DNA of 64,000 nt. Source: Chrysopogon serrulatus (lineage: Eukaryota; Streptophyta; Magnoliopsida; Poales; Poaceae). The notes under the pieces are model-generated. The model searched no databases and was not told the DNA's origin. It saw nothing but the letters and a program-made list of their open reading frames with translations. This document shows positions 45,917-57,325 of this stretch, in pieces (position 1 is the stretch's first letter; each line of letters begins with the position of its first letter). The DNA lies in contig JADLZL010005801.1 in the NCBI GenBank assembly GCA_015844335.1, positions 1 to 64,000 on the forward strand, in the 5' to 3' direction. Both the position numbers and the translations under genes were made by a program.

Positions 45917-48184
45917 ATGACGAACCAGGACGTGGTGTTCCCGGACATGGGCATTGCGGCGGCGGCGGCGCTGCCGGCCCCGGCCGCGCCCTCTTCGCGT
46001 GCCGCGGCGCCGCGGGGCCGTCTCCTCGCTGCGGGCCGCGTACGGCGGCCTCGTCAGCCTCCCCGGCGGTGCCGCCGCCACCGACGGCGGCGCGTTCCTA
46101 GCAGCAGGCAGCGCCCCGGCGGCGGGCCGGACCTGCACTAGCCGGGTCGTCGAGGCCATCCGCGCGTCGTCGCCCACCCGCTGCCCCGCCATCGCCGAGT
46201 ACGACGCGTGGACGGTGAGTTCGTTGCGGCGCTCGCGCGGCGGTTGGTTGAGATCCGTGTTTTGAGGGAGCGAGCCGCCGGCCGGGGTCTAAATTTGTTG
46301 TTGCGCATGCAGAGGACGCACCCGTCGGCGCTGGGCAGCTTCGACCAGATCGCGGCGGCGGCCAGGGGGAAGCGGATCGTCTTGTTCATGGACTACGACG
46401 GCACGCTCTCCCCGATCGTCACCGACCCCGACATGGCGTTCATGACCCCCGAGGTGACCATCGTCGTCCGTTGTTGCCTGCTCGCTCGCTCGTTCATAGA
46501 CGATGTCGCCATGAAATCCTCTCGTTCTTATCGATCGCGTAAATAATTAACGGCCGGGGTCCGCGCATTGCAGATGAGGGCGGCGGTGCGCAACGTCGCC
46601 AAGCACTTCCCGACGGCGATCGTGACCGGCCGGTGCGTCGAAAAGGTAGGCGCATTCAACATGCATCTCGTCGATCAGAAACTCATGTCTCCCTGGGCTA
46701 AAAATAATACGTTTACTTGTTCTTGTTGTTCCGGCCGTTCAGGTCTGCAGCTTCGTCGACCTTCCGGAGCTCTACTACGCCGGCAGCCACGGGATGGACA
46801 TCAAAGGCCCAAGCTCCAAGGTAGCCGGCCGGCATCTCATCTAGTATCTCCTATCTTTTTATCTATTCGTTCATAACGCCAACTAGCCACACACTACCCA
46901 TGCAGCATCAACGATATATCCTTGGCGACCTTTTTCGCCTAACTCCATTGCTACTTCTTCTCTCTTCCTGCCAATGAATTTCCAGGAGGAACAGACGGTC
47001 CTGCTGCAACCAGCTCGCGACTTCCTGCCGGTGATCAACAAGGTACATACATCACGTCATCACTCCTCTGCTTTTGATTGGACTGGGTTAAGATTAAGTT
47101 GCAAGTATATAATTAGTTGAGCCATGAGGAACTTACCGGCACCGATTACATGTATGGACAGGCTTACAGGGCCCTGGAGGAGAAGACTAAGGACACGCCG
47201 GGGGCCAGGGTGGAGGACAACAAGTTCTGCCTGTCCGTGCACTTCAGATGCGTCGATGAAAAGGTGACTGCTGAGTCTTACAATACCTCTAATTTAGGCC
47301 TTGGATCCCGACTCCCTATCTAGCTGCTAGTAGTAATTTAGTTTGCAAGTCAAACAAGAAGCAGCTTAGTGCATGTGAGCTAGTACCTAGCTTATTGAAA
47401 TAATGGTGATGAGCAATCGTCATGCATGTGCCCTGCTGGCTCCTCGCTTGTGCATCATCTTCAACAACTGCTGATCCCCCTCCTCTTATTGGGTGCCCTG
47501 CTGCAGAGCTGGAGCTCATTGGCTGACAAGGTCAAGGCCGTGCTCCGGGACTTCCCTGAGCTGAAGCTCACCGAGGGCAGGAAAGTCTTGGAGATCCGGC
47601 CGTCGATCATGTGGGACAAGGGCAAGGCCGTCGAGTTCTTGCTCAAGTCGCTCGGTAAGCTAGCGAGTATACATGCTGCCTGCCGTCTTTGTCGTCCTTT
47701 TCGTCACTGCGTGCGCGCGAGACTGCGAGAGTAAAAAAGATCTTCTGGTTGCTGACGGTTTTGTCTGCTGTCTGATCCCTCTCTGATCGATTGTCGATCT
47801 CTTAGGATTCGACGACCGCACCAACGTCCTGCCGGTGTACATCGGGGACGACCGGACCGACGAGGATGCTTTCAAGGTGCTTATATATTTTACTATATAC
47901 ATGAGTTACGATAGATCAACAGTTTTTCATATGTTGTCAACCTCTTGCTTGCTGTCATTTTACATTTTACATATTGGGAGTCTGGTGATTTCTTTCGTTT
48001 ATTCCCACCATGGTTAAAAAAAATCAAACCTTTCTTAAACCTTATCTTCTTAGGTTTTGAGGGAGAGAGGTCAAGGTATAGGGATCCTTGTTTCCAAATG
48101 CCCCAGGGAGACAGATGCCTCCTACTCTCTCCAGGACACCACTGAGGTATGTATATACTACTACTATCTATCTATCTATCTATC

Positions 48185-48239
<55 letters not shown>

Positions 48240-48409
48240 CATGACAAAATCACTCTCTAGTAAGTTACTGACTCTGATCAATATAGTTAATAGTGTGTCA
48301 CATCCTCCTATCCTTGGTTTTCCAGGTCATGGAGTTCTTGGTCCGGCTGGGGCAGTGGAAGCCACTGCGATCACCGTCACCGGCGCGCCCAAGGGTCCAG
48401 CAGCAGTGA
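45917..48409 (+). CDS. TPP: Trehalose-6-phosphate phosphatase, exon 1 frame broken
   Basis: It would dephosphorylate trehalose-6-phosphate to trehalose, the second step of trehalose synthesis and a sugar-status signal in plants. Exons: 45917-46214, 46313-46453, 46574-46645, 46743-46820, 46986-47042, 47162-47263, 47507-47654, 47806-47876, 48054-48146, 48326-48409; every intron is GT-AG. Exon 2 has the HAD nucleophile motif MDYDGTLSP, exon 3 TAIVTGR, exon 4 ELYYAGSHGMDIKGP, exon 6 CLSVHFRCVDEK, exon 7 EGRKVLEIRPS and exon 8 YIGDDRTDEDAFK, so the catalytic core is complete. Exon 1 starts MTNQDVVFPDMGIAAAAAL, but the family-like downstream pieces (LFACRGAA, then RAAYGGLVS to EYDAWT) lie in the other two frames. 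Two single-base losses between about 45970 and 46025 would explain this. Exon 1 is 298 bases, two short of a codon multiple. Either the copy is broken or the sequence has errors in this GC-rich stretch. Confidence 0.9.
48163..48238. repeat. (CTAT)n-(TA)n-(CA)n microsatellite in the last TPP intron
   Basis: About five CTAT units, a short TA run and about 22 CA units (48194-48238). It lies in the intron between exons 9 and 10 and leaves both splice sites intact. Confidence 0.95.
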
Positions 48410-49408
48410 CAGATAACGGCCGATTGCACACAGCATGTCGCTGCTAGCGCTGATCGCCAACGCCAAGCATGCATGTTTAATTAATAGTTCGTTAGTTATT
48501 AATTGTTGCACTACTCTAGGAGTAATAACCCTCCCCTACATGCATTATTAATTCCATCTCATCTCAGTCTCAGCTCCCGGCACCCCAAGATGTGAACCGA
48601 CCGGCGACCTGATTGTGTTTAGGCTGTTCTTCCATATGGGTTTGAGAGGCAGGCATCCATGTGCAAACTGCCCTGCCGCCCTTAATTAGCTTAACCCAGG
48701 AAGGTTCATCCCTGTGTATGAATTGTGATAACTACTATCTAGCTATGACCACCTTTGCGGCGCTAACTAGCCTGCCTCTTGTAAAATGTAAGATGTAAGC
48801 ATTTATTTTCATGTGGCATCTATGCACTTCCTTTGCTGATGATCCAACTCATTGCATGTGCTGATGAGTTGAATTTCTAATGCCTTTGTCGTCCAATTGT
48901 CCAATTTATTCAATTGTGTATATTTATATTGCCTGATAAAAATATGGCATAAGAGACTAGCAAACTTAATTGTATGACGTCTTGAGGCTATGACAAGGTA
49001 AAAGGATTCTCAGATGAACTGAAAGAATTTTTAGTATTTATCTCCAGAGGTATTATATCCATTGATACCTCGTGATACATTTCAAGGATAAAAACCACTA
49101 ATTCTTGTATAAAATATGCATCCACTCAAAGAGTAATCTAATTGGACTTTCCTCCTGATGCATGGATTCAAGGATGTCTTGTAAAACCAAGCGACTAGTG
49201 TACACAGCAAAACTGCAAAGGCATTCCTTGGGAAGCAAATTAAACTCTTTGTGCATGTGCTTGTTTCTCTGTGTAGAAGTAGAACACACATGTACACTCA
49301 TGTGTTCTTGACTCTCACCTCTAGACCTCTAGTCAATGAATGCACCTTTATGTGCTTGTGCCTGAATTATGAAGGGAGTTTAGATCTAAGTGCTTTTTTA
49401 ATATAGAT
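48410..49408. other. TPP 3' UTR and downstream DNA
   Basis: AT-rich sequence after the stop. No polyadenylation signal can be chosen with confidence and no other gene is seen. Confidence 0.45.
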
Positions 49409-49438
49409 GTGCTTTTTTAATCTAGATTAAAAAAGCAC
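49409..49438. repeat. Perfect 30-bp palindrome
   Basis: The two 15-base halves (GTGCTTTTTTAATCT and AGATTAAAAAAGCAC) are exact reverse complements with no spacer. The left half is also repeated directly just upstream (GTGCTTTTTTAATATAGAT at 49390). Confidence 0.95.
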
Positions 49439-49480
<42 letters not shown>

Positions 49481-49499
49481 TATATATATATATATATAT
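49439..49499. repeat. (TA)n microsatellite, interrupted
   Basis: Two TA tracts separated by AAAA, directly beside the palindrome. Confidence 0.93.
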
Positions 49500-50840
49500 G
49501 CAGGACTTTCAGATTTTGTTTGTACCTGGGGTGACAGATTAAGTTGCCATAATGTTATCAGATAAGTGCACTTGAAATACTTTCTAATAATAATCCGTTC
49601 CACTGATTCCGTTGGATAACTGTGATTGAGTGGTGCCTTTTCTTACTTTATTTAATTTAAAGAGGGTGGTCCCCCAGTTCCCAAAAGGTGTTTTTTTTTT
49701 TTTTTTTTTTGCTGAGTTTGAGCTCTGTCGTTCTGTGGATGGCAGTGAAGTGTTAGTTCTTAGAAGTTCTTTTATAAAGCATCTATGGATCAAAGTCTTG
49801 ATATGGTGAGATTTGCCAAGCAAAGCTTCATTTACAACTGATGCATGCACGGTGGGTACTTGAACACATCACAGCAATGAGATTTTTATCCTTCCTTGCG
49901 TACGCGATAGCATTTCCCCAAGACACGTACACATCACTGAAATGGTAATCAAACGGTGCACGCGTGATCCGTGTCATGTAAACAATGTTGATGCCAACGC
50001 AGCTTATCATCCTTTGTTTGTCGTCTGTACTTCTTTAGTTTGGCAGATGATGTAGTCTCTTGTTAACGAAATGAGGTGGAACTTTTTATCTTTCTTAGAA
50101 AAATACCGAACTATATTCTTTGCAGGCGCGTACTATATACAGAAGAATTAATGAATTGGTTGGTGCATGAAAACGCTAGCTACTGGCAAGGCAGTTGGCC
50201 CGGGTCAATGCATGAGATGCTGAGAGAAGTCAAGGCCTTCTCATAATGGAGTGGTTTTGTTCCAGTCCTAGTTATCAGATATAATGTCTGGTCAGCTGAT
50301 CATGGGGTTTGATTGGCAAAAGGGGACAGATTAAACAGTGGCCAATTGCACTGCAAACCTGCGGACGGTAGCGAATTAATAAAAAGGCATGACTCCCCTG
50401 GGAGAAGATGAGAGAAGATTCTGCAAGCTGAAATCGCCATCCTAGTCATGGTCATGTGAGAGTGTTTGCTCATTCCTATCTTGGGCACCTCGATCGATCT
50501 GCATGCTAAGCAGTTAGCACTGACAGACAGTGCAGCAGTGTGCTTCAAATGTTGTTTAGCACCTCTCCATCGGGAATCATGTGACAATAATGATCTGTTA
50601 TTAGTTTGCTGCAGCCATCGATTTTCTTCCAAGAGTACGAGACCACGACGATCGAGCTTCTGTACGACTTGCGAGGGCGCCGATTCATCTTGCAGCTCGT
50701 ACGCTCGACAGTTCTTGCCCATTGCCGCTCGATCAGATCAAGGGATTATCGCGAGCGCGACTGCGCTGTGCAAGTCCATTGTCTACGCGAGCAACTCCAC
50801 TTCCACGAGTCTTGGTGTCGCCGACGAGCAACTCCGCTTT
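49500..50840. other. Intergenic DNA, no supported gene
   Basis: A T run at 49690-49710. A 125-codon open frame at 50466-50843 has no domain and ends at the CACTA remnant. Not called. Confidence 0.4.
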
Positions 50841-52045
50841 TAGGCAGGTAGGTGCTTTGCCGAGTGCAGCACTCGGCAAAATGCTCTCGGTATATTCTTC
50901 ACGGCAAAGCGTTCTTTGTCGAGTGCCGACTTTCGGCAAAGATCAACACTCGGAAAAATAAAAAATTGAAAAAACTCGAAAATAAATAGCAAAAAAATTA
51001 TTTAAATCCGGGAAGAGACCCACTGTCCAGCGCCCGCCCGTCTCTCTCCGATGCAAGTCTCGACATTTTTTCGTGCATAATTCACAGCTAACGCGGGCGG
51101 TGGGATTCGAACTCGTGACCTTCGCCTCGCGCGGTTCCTCCTCTACCACCTGCACTACACACTCACACGTGTCGAATTCTCGTTTTAGTTCTTTAAATAT
51201 TATACCAAACCGAGTGTAAATGGCTTGTTTGAGGCTCTAATTGAATGCAAATCAAAAGGTTATCAACTATAAAGTTTCATAACTTTTCGAGATCTACAAC
51301 TTTCGTTTAGGTTGTTTTTTCATCCGAGGTCGTTTTCAAAATTTTCAAAATATTCTTTGCCGAGTGCTTTTTTTTTGGCACTCGGCAAAGAGATTCTTTG
51401 CCCAGTGCCTTTTTTTTTTGCACTCGGCAAAGAGATTCTTTGTCGAGTGCTTTTTCTTGGCACTCGGCAAAGAATATTTTGAAATCACATTTTAAGGCAG
51501 TAAATTAATTCAAATAAAAAAGTTGTCAACTATAAAGTTTTGTAACTTTTCGATATCTACAACTTTCGTTTAGGTTGTTTTTTCATCCGAGGTCTTTTGA
51601 AAAATTTAAATTTTGAAATTTTGAATTCCAACTGTGGTTTTGCATGACAAGATGAACTCAAATGAAAATGTTGCCAACTACAAAATCCTATAACTTTTCA
51701 AGATCTATAAAGTTTATTTTGATAGTTTCGGCATTTATGCATTCGATATGGTGGTTCTCATATTATTCACAAATCTTATACATCTCTCTTGTAGTTTTAT
51801 GAAACTTACGAGAGAGATGTAGATTTTATGAACAATATTACTGTCGCTTTCTCAAATAAATAAACAATCTAAATACAAGTTATAGATCTTGAAAAGTTGT
51901 ACAATTTTGTAGTTGATAATTTTTTCATTTGAATTAATTTATTGCCGAGTGTCTTTTTTTGGCACTCGACAAAGAGCTTCTTTGCCGAGTACGACACTCG
52001 GTAAAGAAATTGACACTTTCGGTAAAGACTATTTCTCCTGTAGTG
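50841..52045. mobile_element. CACTA element remnant with TTTGCCGAGTG repeats
   Basis: The right end reads ATTTCTCCTGTAGTG, the reverse complement of CACTACAGGAGAAAT, a standard grass CACTA terminus. Many forward and inverted copies of TTTGCCGAGTG / CACTCGGCAAA lie at 50855-50960, 51350-51480 and 51940-52020. The left terminus is degenerate, no target duplication is evident and there is no transposase. It is about 1.2 kb. Confidence 0.85.
51095..51160 (-). repeat. tRNA-like block in the second CACTA element
   Basis: On the minus strand: GGTGGTAGAGGAGG (box A-like) and GAGTTCGAATCCC (T-arm/box B). It corresponds to 16814-16872 in the other CACTA element. It is not a full tRNA. Confidence 0.6.
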
Positions 52046-52770
52046 CTTGGTGCATCTTTGTAAAAAAAAAAAAAAAGATTGAATTCTTTTGCAGGTTCGT
52101 TATTATATTTTTTATTACTCATTGTTGGTTCCATACATATCGGGCTCGTAGGATTGGCTAGCTTGTGGTGGATCTATGGCGCTTGGTGCAGGTAACAAAT
52201 AAAAGATATCTTCGTTACTCGTACATACAAGCGCGTGGGTTTTTCTAGTATTGACTTTGTGTCTTTTGTGTAAGGCAGAAAAGTCAGAAGAATTGTTTTC
52301 AAGCCTTTTATAACAACTCCGTGCACGTATTGCATTTGGAAATTTTAATAATTAATTTTCGGACTTACCGCCGCACGCCGCACGGACGTCCGATGGAAAT
52401 TGAGTCTATCACAAACGGCCCCATCCAAACGGCCCCTTCTGCTTTCACCACCACTAGCTACCACCACTAGCAACTGCGCGCGACTACCATCACAGCGGTA
52501 GGAGCAACCACCACCACTAGCCAGCACCACCAGCACCGGGCTTGGCTCGGGCGAGCAGGCAGCGCGCACGGCGAGCTCCACCAGCACCAGCGCCGGGAAA
52601 GAGGAGGGAGCAGGAGGCACGTGCAACGGGAGGGAACGGGTAGCGCGTGATGGGGCGGGTGAGCGAGCAAGCAGTGCACGGCGGAGGCGAGCAAGCAGCA
52701 GGAGCGGCGGAGGCGAGCGAGCAGGAGTCGCTCCCTTTCTGGTCCGCGGCGGAGAGACCGAGAAGTGGAA
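52046..52770. other. GC-rich and mixed DNA, no supported gene
   Basis: 52370-52740 is GC-rich with long minus-strand frames (up to 204 codons, starting near 52959) but no recognisable domain and Arg/Ser/Ala-heavy composition. Confidence 0.35.
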
Positions 52771-53048
52771 GGAATAAGGATGGGCATTTTTTTTCCTTTT
52801 AGTCACGAAGTAGGCGAGCAGGCACATGAGGAGATGGGCCTCCAGAAACGTCCGACGATTTTTTGTTGTATCAGACCTGAGATCGACAGTGTTTCCGTTA
52901 ATCTCCCTCTCCCAATGTAACTCCTTCAATTTGTATGTTCGGGCCATGCGCCCTGCCACCCCCGGCTTGTGCCGGCATCTGTGGCTACAATTAAATATCA
53001 GGTGGGGGCATCTGTCACCATTGATCTCAAAAAAAAAAAAAAAAAAAA
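52771..53048 (+). mobile_element. Possible retroposon 3' tail with poly-A
   Basis: Sequence containing CTCTCCCAATGTAACTCC and CTGCCACCCCCGGCTTGTGC runs into about 20 A residues (53030-53048), the typical look of a LINE 3' end. No endonuclease or RT is present and no target duplication was found. Confidence 0.35.
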
Positions 53049-56000
53049 GATAGTTGCCATTGCTGTGTTATATTGCGCGGCCACCGCGTTGGATACAGTA
53101 GCTTCACCTCTTGTAGCCCCGCCGGGATGGACGTCGCGCACGGAGGGTGCCGAGAAGAAGGCCAGGCTGCTGCTCGATCAATGGTGACAACCGACTTTTA
53201 TTTGCTGGTCGGGTTCTATAACTATAACGGTGGCGACGCGTTCGGCGACGTTGCCGTGGAACGTGGATGCTAACAGCAGTCTAGCACAAGCCGCTGTGTA
53301 TCAATGGCGAATGGCCTCAGATTTGGACTTCGAGAGGGCACTGCCGAGGCAGCTAGCTTCTCTGCGGCCGGGAAAAACAACAGGTGCAATGGTGCCTAGC
53401 GAGCTAGATTGTACTTATTTAGTACAAAAACCCAGCTAAACCCACCCAATCCGATCTTATCCAATCCATCTATATATTGATTGATTGATAAATAATAGGT
53501 GGGTCAAGGACTCATCCAAATCCAAGGAAAGGCCTAGCTAGCTACTCGCTCATAACTGTGCTTCTAGCTGACGCGACGATGGGTGGGTGGACTGGTCTGT
53601 GCATGGCAATGCAATATGGCATGGCCCGCTATGCTCCATGTAAATCGAGAATCGTGCATGCGGCCTAATTACGTCACGTGGCCAAGTGAAAGATCGAATC
53701 CGGTGGGTTACCGTACCCGGCTTTTATTTATCATATATAAGAAGAGTCACGTGGCCAAGTGATTTCAAGGTCTATGTATATACAACCGGAAGCTATCGAT
53801 TATTTAGCTGTAGCTCTGCTCAGATCAGACATCAGAGGAGAGCGAGGCGCCAAACGGACGGCCAAATTAAAGTGTGTAGGCGCTGCGTTGTCATGAAGTG
53901 CAGGTCGCTTCACATGCATGCACCTGTTGGTCAAGCACGCACGTTGCACGGACGACCATGCAATCGCCCATACTGGCCCGATCTCCATCAACTGCCATGC
54001 CCATGCATCGACATATCATTGCCAAATTCCAATACAATTATACAATATGAGCTGCGACCATAAATTGGATAATCTCTGAGATTAGTGTCAAGCCACTGTG
54101 GTTGCAGGATCAGGCTGGCGGGTGCGCGGCGGCTGCCTTGTAGATAAATTTAGATCAGTTCTAAATGGAATCTCTTTAACTATCAAATACTTGAAAAACA
54201 ATGTAGATCACAATATATATAAAGTTGATTCTACTAGAATGATGCATTAACAAAAATACACTCATCATATATATAACTGGGTTTGAATCGCCATGATGGC
54301 CGCCCTCTTCGCGCACCTCCGATCCTCAAGCGAGGTCATCAGGTGAGGACATGACTGCAGCAGCGGTATAGCGAGTCTCTCTGGGAGTCACTACTAACTT
54401 TTGACTCTGATACTATATTTTTTTTTATCACAACGGCATAATTTGGTTATAACAGGCCGGCGGGCGGTGTGAAGTGTCTTCAGGCCAATTTTTGGTGGCT
54501 CTAGGCTACGAGCCATGGAAGCAAAAGCAAACTCCAAATCGCCCAAGCTTTTATTTACTTTTATTTTAATCAAAGCTTGTTCAGAGACATCTACTAATCG
54601 CGGGCAATTTCTCTTTTCTTATTGCGCAATATAACAAAAATGCACCCGAGTATATCTAGATCTGGTTTCCTATCTCCTCTACTTAGATCTAGATCTAGAG
54701 AAAAGACACCTAAATCATAGAAAAGAGAGCAAAATAAGGGTTGGAGAGTAAGAATCAACCTCTTGTGGTATCGCCTTCGATAAATCCAAAGACAAAACTT
54801 TTTTCTAGAAAATGTCCAATTTTCGTTGTTTTGGATCTCAAAACCTAAAAAATAGAGGAGAAACCTGTGAAAAGAAGGGAGAAGGGCATTGTTTATATAG
54901 GTTAGAGTTAACCGGGCTGTTAGAATAAAATAACTACCTCGGTTAACCTTAACCAATTTTACATGTCGTCATCTATGCACCGTTGTGGAATGCGCCAAGC
55001 GGACAGTGGGCCGAAATCCAAACCAAACCTACACCAATCCAAAGCATGTATAAATAGAAGACAAGCCCAAACCAGATTAGACCCCACACTAAACCAAACA
55101 ACTTGTACGCTCAACCCATTAAAATACATTTTCAACCCATCAATTCATTGGCACCTTATGCTATTGTTTATGTTTAGCCATAAGCAAAAGCAAAAAATGA
55201 ATAGAATAAAAAACTTATTGTAAACTCTATTATGCACCGCCAAATCAGATCAAACAAAACCAAACCAAAAAACTAGATTTAACCTAAACTATTGTCAGGT
55301 TGCCGCCAATGCGCCTTGACATGTATGTGTACTTGTTGTGTAGGGGCCTGGCGGGCCGGGGCGCGGCGGTCGCCTGTCAAGGCTGTCCCGTGCTGCGCTC
55401 GGCCGTGGCCGCCGATTATATTGCCTGTGGCGCATGGTAGCCGGTAGCGTCCGTGCAGTGCGTCCGTCGGTGCGTCCCTTGAGAAATTTGGCAAGCCAAG
55501 CCAGCCGCGCGCGACGCCGAGAACCGCAGATCGATGCCGCCGCGGCCCGCGCGCGGTTTTGGCGCCGCCGGCGCCGCGGCAGCGGTTTCCATGTGGGGCG
55601 CATGCATAATCATGCATGGCCGGCTGGCCGCCTCTCCCTTGGCTACATGCGGCGCGGTGCCACTGCCGGCCGGGCTCTCCTCACGGAGTCACGTGCGATC
55701 GTGCATGCCCAGCTAGTACTAGTAGAGTACTACTAGTAGCTGCCGGGTAACGAGCGACCGACGACGATGCGAGCCCCACAATCTGTGTGTATATAAAATA
55801 CTTGTCGGTATAAGCCTAGGAGTGTAAAGTATCGACGTTCGACGGCATACAATGTGGTATGTTGGACCTGACCCACTGAATGTCGGCAGATCCAACTGCA
55901 CCAGTCAGTAGCTAGTTAATTGGTTGGCTAAAAGGCAAGCAGGGGTCTGTGGTATATGCTAGCTGTTCACATCTGGAACAATTAACATTACAATTAAAAA

Positions 56001-56206
56001 TTTCAGTTTGCTTCAGTTAAAAGAAATATAAATTCCAACTACTTGATTTTAGTGGCCCAATCGGGTCTGAACAACCATATAGTCCTGTTAGGAATTCGAA
56101 TCGAGGTGGCTATGTCTTGAGACATCTTGAAAAAAAAACAATTATTTGAGGTGGCTGAATCAAAAACCGCTTCTATAAATTGTTTTATAGAGTCTGCTGG
56201 ATTTAG
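53049..56206. other. Intergenic DNA, no supported gene
   Basis: Several short open frames without domains. 55290-55740 is GC-rich. No splice-consistent gene model could be built. Confidence 0.4.
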
Positions 56207-56555
56207 AATGTCTCTAAAAATAGGTGTAGCATGGTAAGATTCATAATGAATGAAGCCTAATGAAGAAAAACTTTATATGAAAGTTTTATACCTCGAAGAA
56301 ATCTCCAACTTATCACTATTTCATTTGAAACCATTTAAGTGCCTCCAATTATGTTTGAAGTTCTTACATTTAAAATTCATTTTTTTTGAATTTTTCAAAT
56401 GACCAAGGAAATGTCTAAAACCAAAATTATAGATCTTGAGATCTAAAATTCTGCATTTGATAACTTTTTCGTTTGAGATAATCATAGTCCTAGAATTTAG
56501 TTTTAAGTTCTCATATTTTAAAATTCAATTTTTGAAACAGCCACGAATGGAGAAA
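56207..56555. repeat. CACTA-derived interior repeat, copy 2
   Basis: Direct copy of the repeat at 44590-44975 (TCTAAAAATAGGTG, CACTATTTCATTTGAAACCA, TTGATAACTTTTTCGTTTGA). It is preceded by GAGGTGGCTGAATCAAAAACCGC, reminiscent of CACTA subterminal repeats. Confidence 0.65.
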
Positions 56556-56681
56556 CGACAAAAAACCATAATCATTTATGTTGTAGCGATATGATTGCTC
56601 CATGCCACGAACTTGGAAGTACTTTTCCATTTAAAAATTAGTAGGAAGACCCACCACCATACATTACATATTTGAGCTAGG

Positions 56682-57000
56682 AAAAAGTCCATATTACCAC
56701 CTTCCTCATTCCTCTCTAAACCCAAAACCACATAAACCACCTCCCTAAACTTTTAAAATCATTAATTTTACCTCCGTGAACTAGTTATAAGCGGTTTTAA
56801 TGGCAGTTTTATCTTTTTTTTTTTTATTTATTTTAGTTGAATGTTTGAAAAATGTAAATCATAAATATAAATTTGAAAATCTAAAAATAGGTAAATCAAT
56901 AAAATATAAAAATGTTTTAGGACTAATTTTTGTTTACTTTAGGCTATCACTTTAATTAATTCATAGGTTTACGTGGAAATAAACATATAGCAACCAAAAT
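56682..57000. repeat. Repeat related to the foldback arms
   Basis: Starts TAGGAAAAAGTCCATATTAC and contains GGTTTTAATGGCAGTTTTAT and TTTATTTTAGTTGAATGTTT, matching the outer part and layout of the 22412 and 41429 arms. Only one arm is visible. Confidence 0.5.
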
Positions 57001-57202
57001 ATGCCAACAAATTTTTAGGATAAAATTTTTGTTGTTAACTTTAGATCTATCATTTTTTTTAATTAACTCATAGGTTTCGTGGAAAGGCTCACAACTTATT
57101 TGGCCCTAGTTGGGTGAGGCGGGAGAAATGAGACAAGATTGAGCCTAGTTGGGTGAGGCCAGCCCATACCGTGGAAAGAGCACACGTAGCAGAAACAATA
57201 TT

Positions 57203-57325
57203 GGGCCTATCTAGTTGGGTAAGGCCAGCCCAAAGCGCCGAGAGCTGCCAGCTCTGCCACAATATTGGGCCTAGCTAGTTGGGTGAGGCCAGCCCAAAGC
57301 GCCGAGAGCTGCCGGCTCCGCCGCA
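57203..57325. repeat. 62-bp tandem duplication
   Basis: ATTGGGCCTATCTAGTTGGG at 57203 and ATTGGGCCTAGCTAGTTGGG at 57265 start two nearly identical units, each with GGCCAGCCCAAAGCGCCGAG and GAGCTGCC. Partial copies precede them at about 57107 and 57143. Confidence 0.9.

Noticed and set aside
52345..52959. A 204-codon minus-strand open frame
   Set aside because: No domain, low-complexity Ser/Arg/Leu composition, opposite strand to the poly-A tail, and no splice context.
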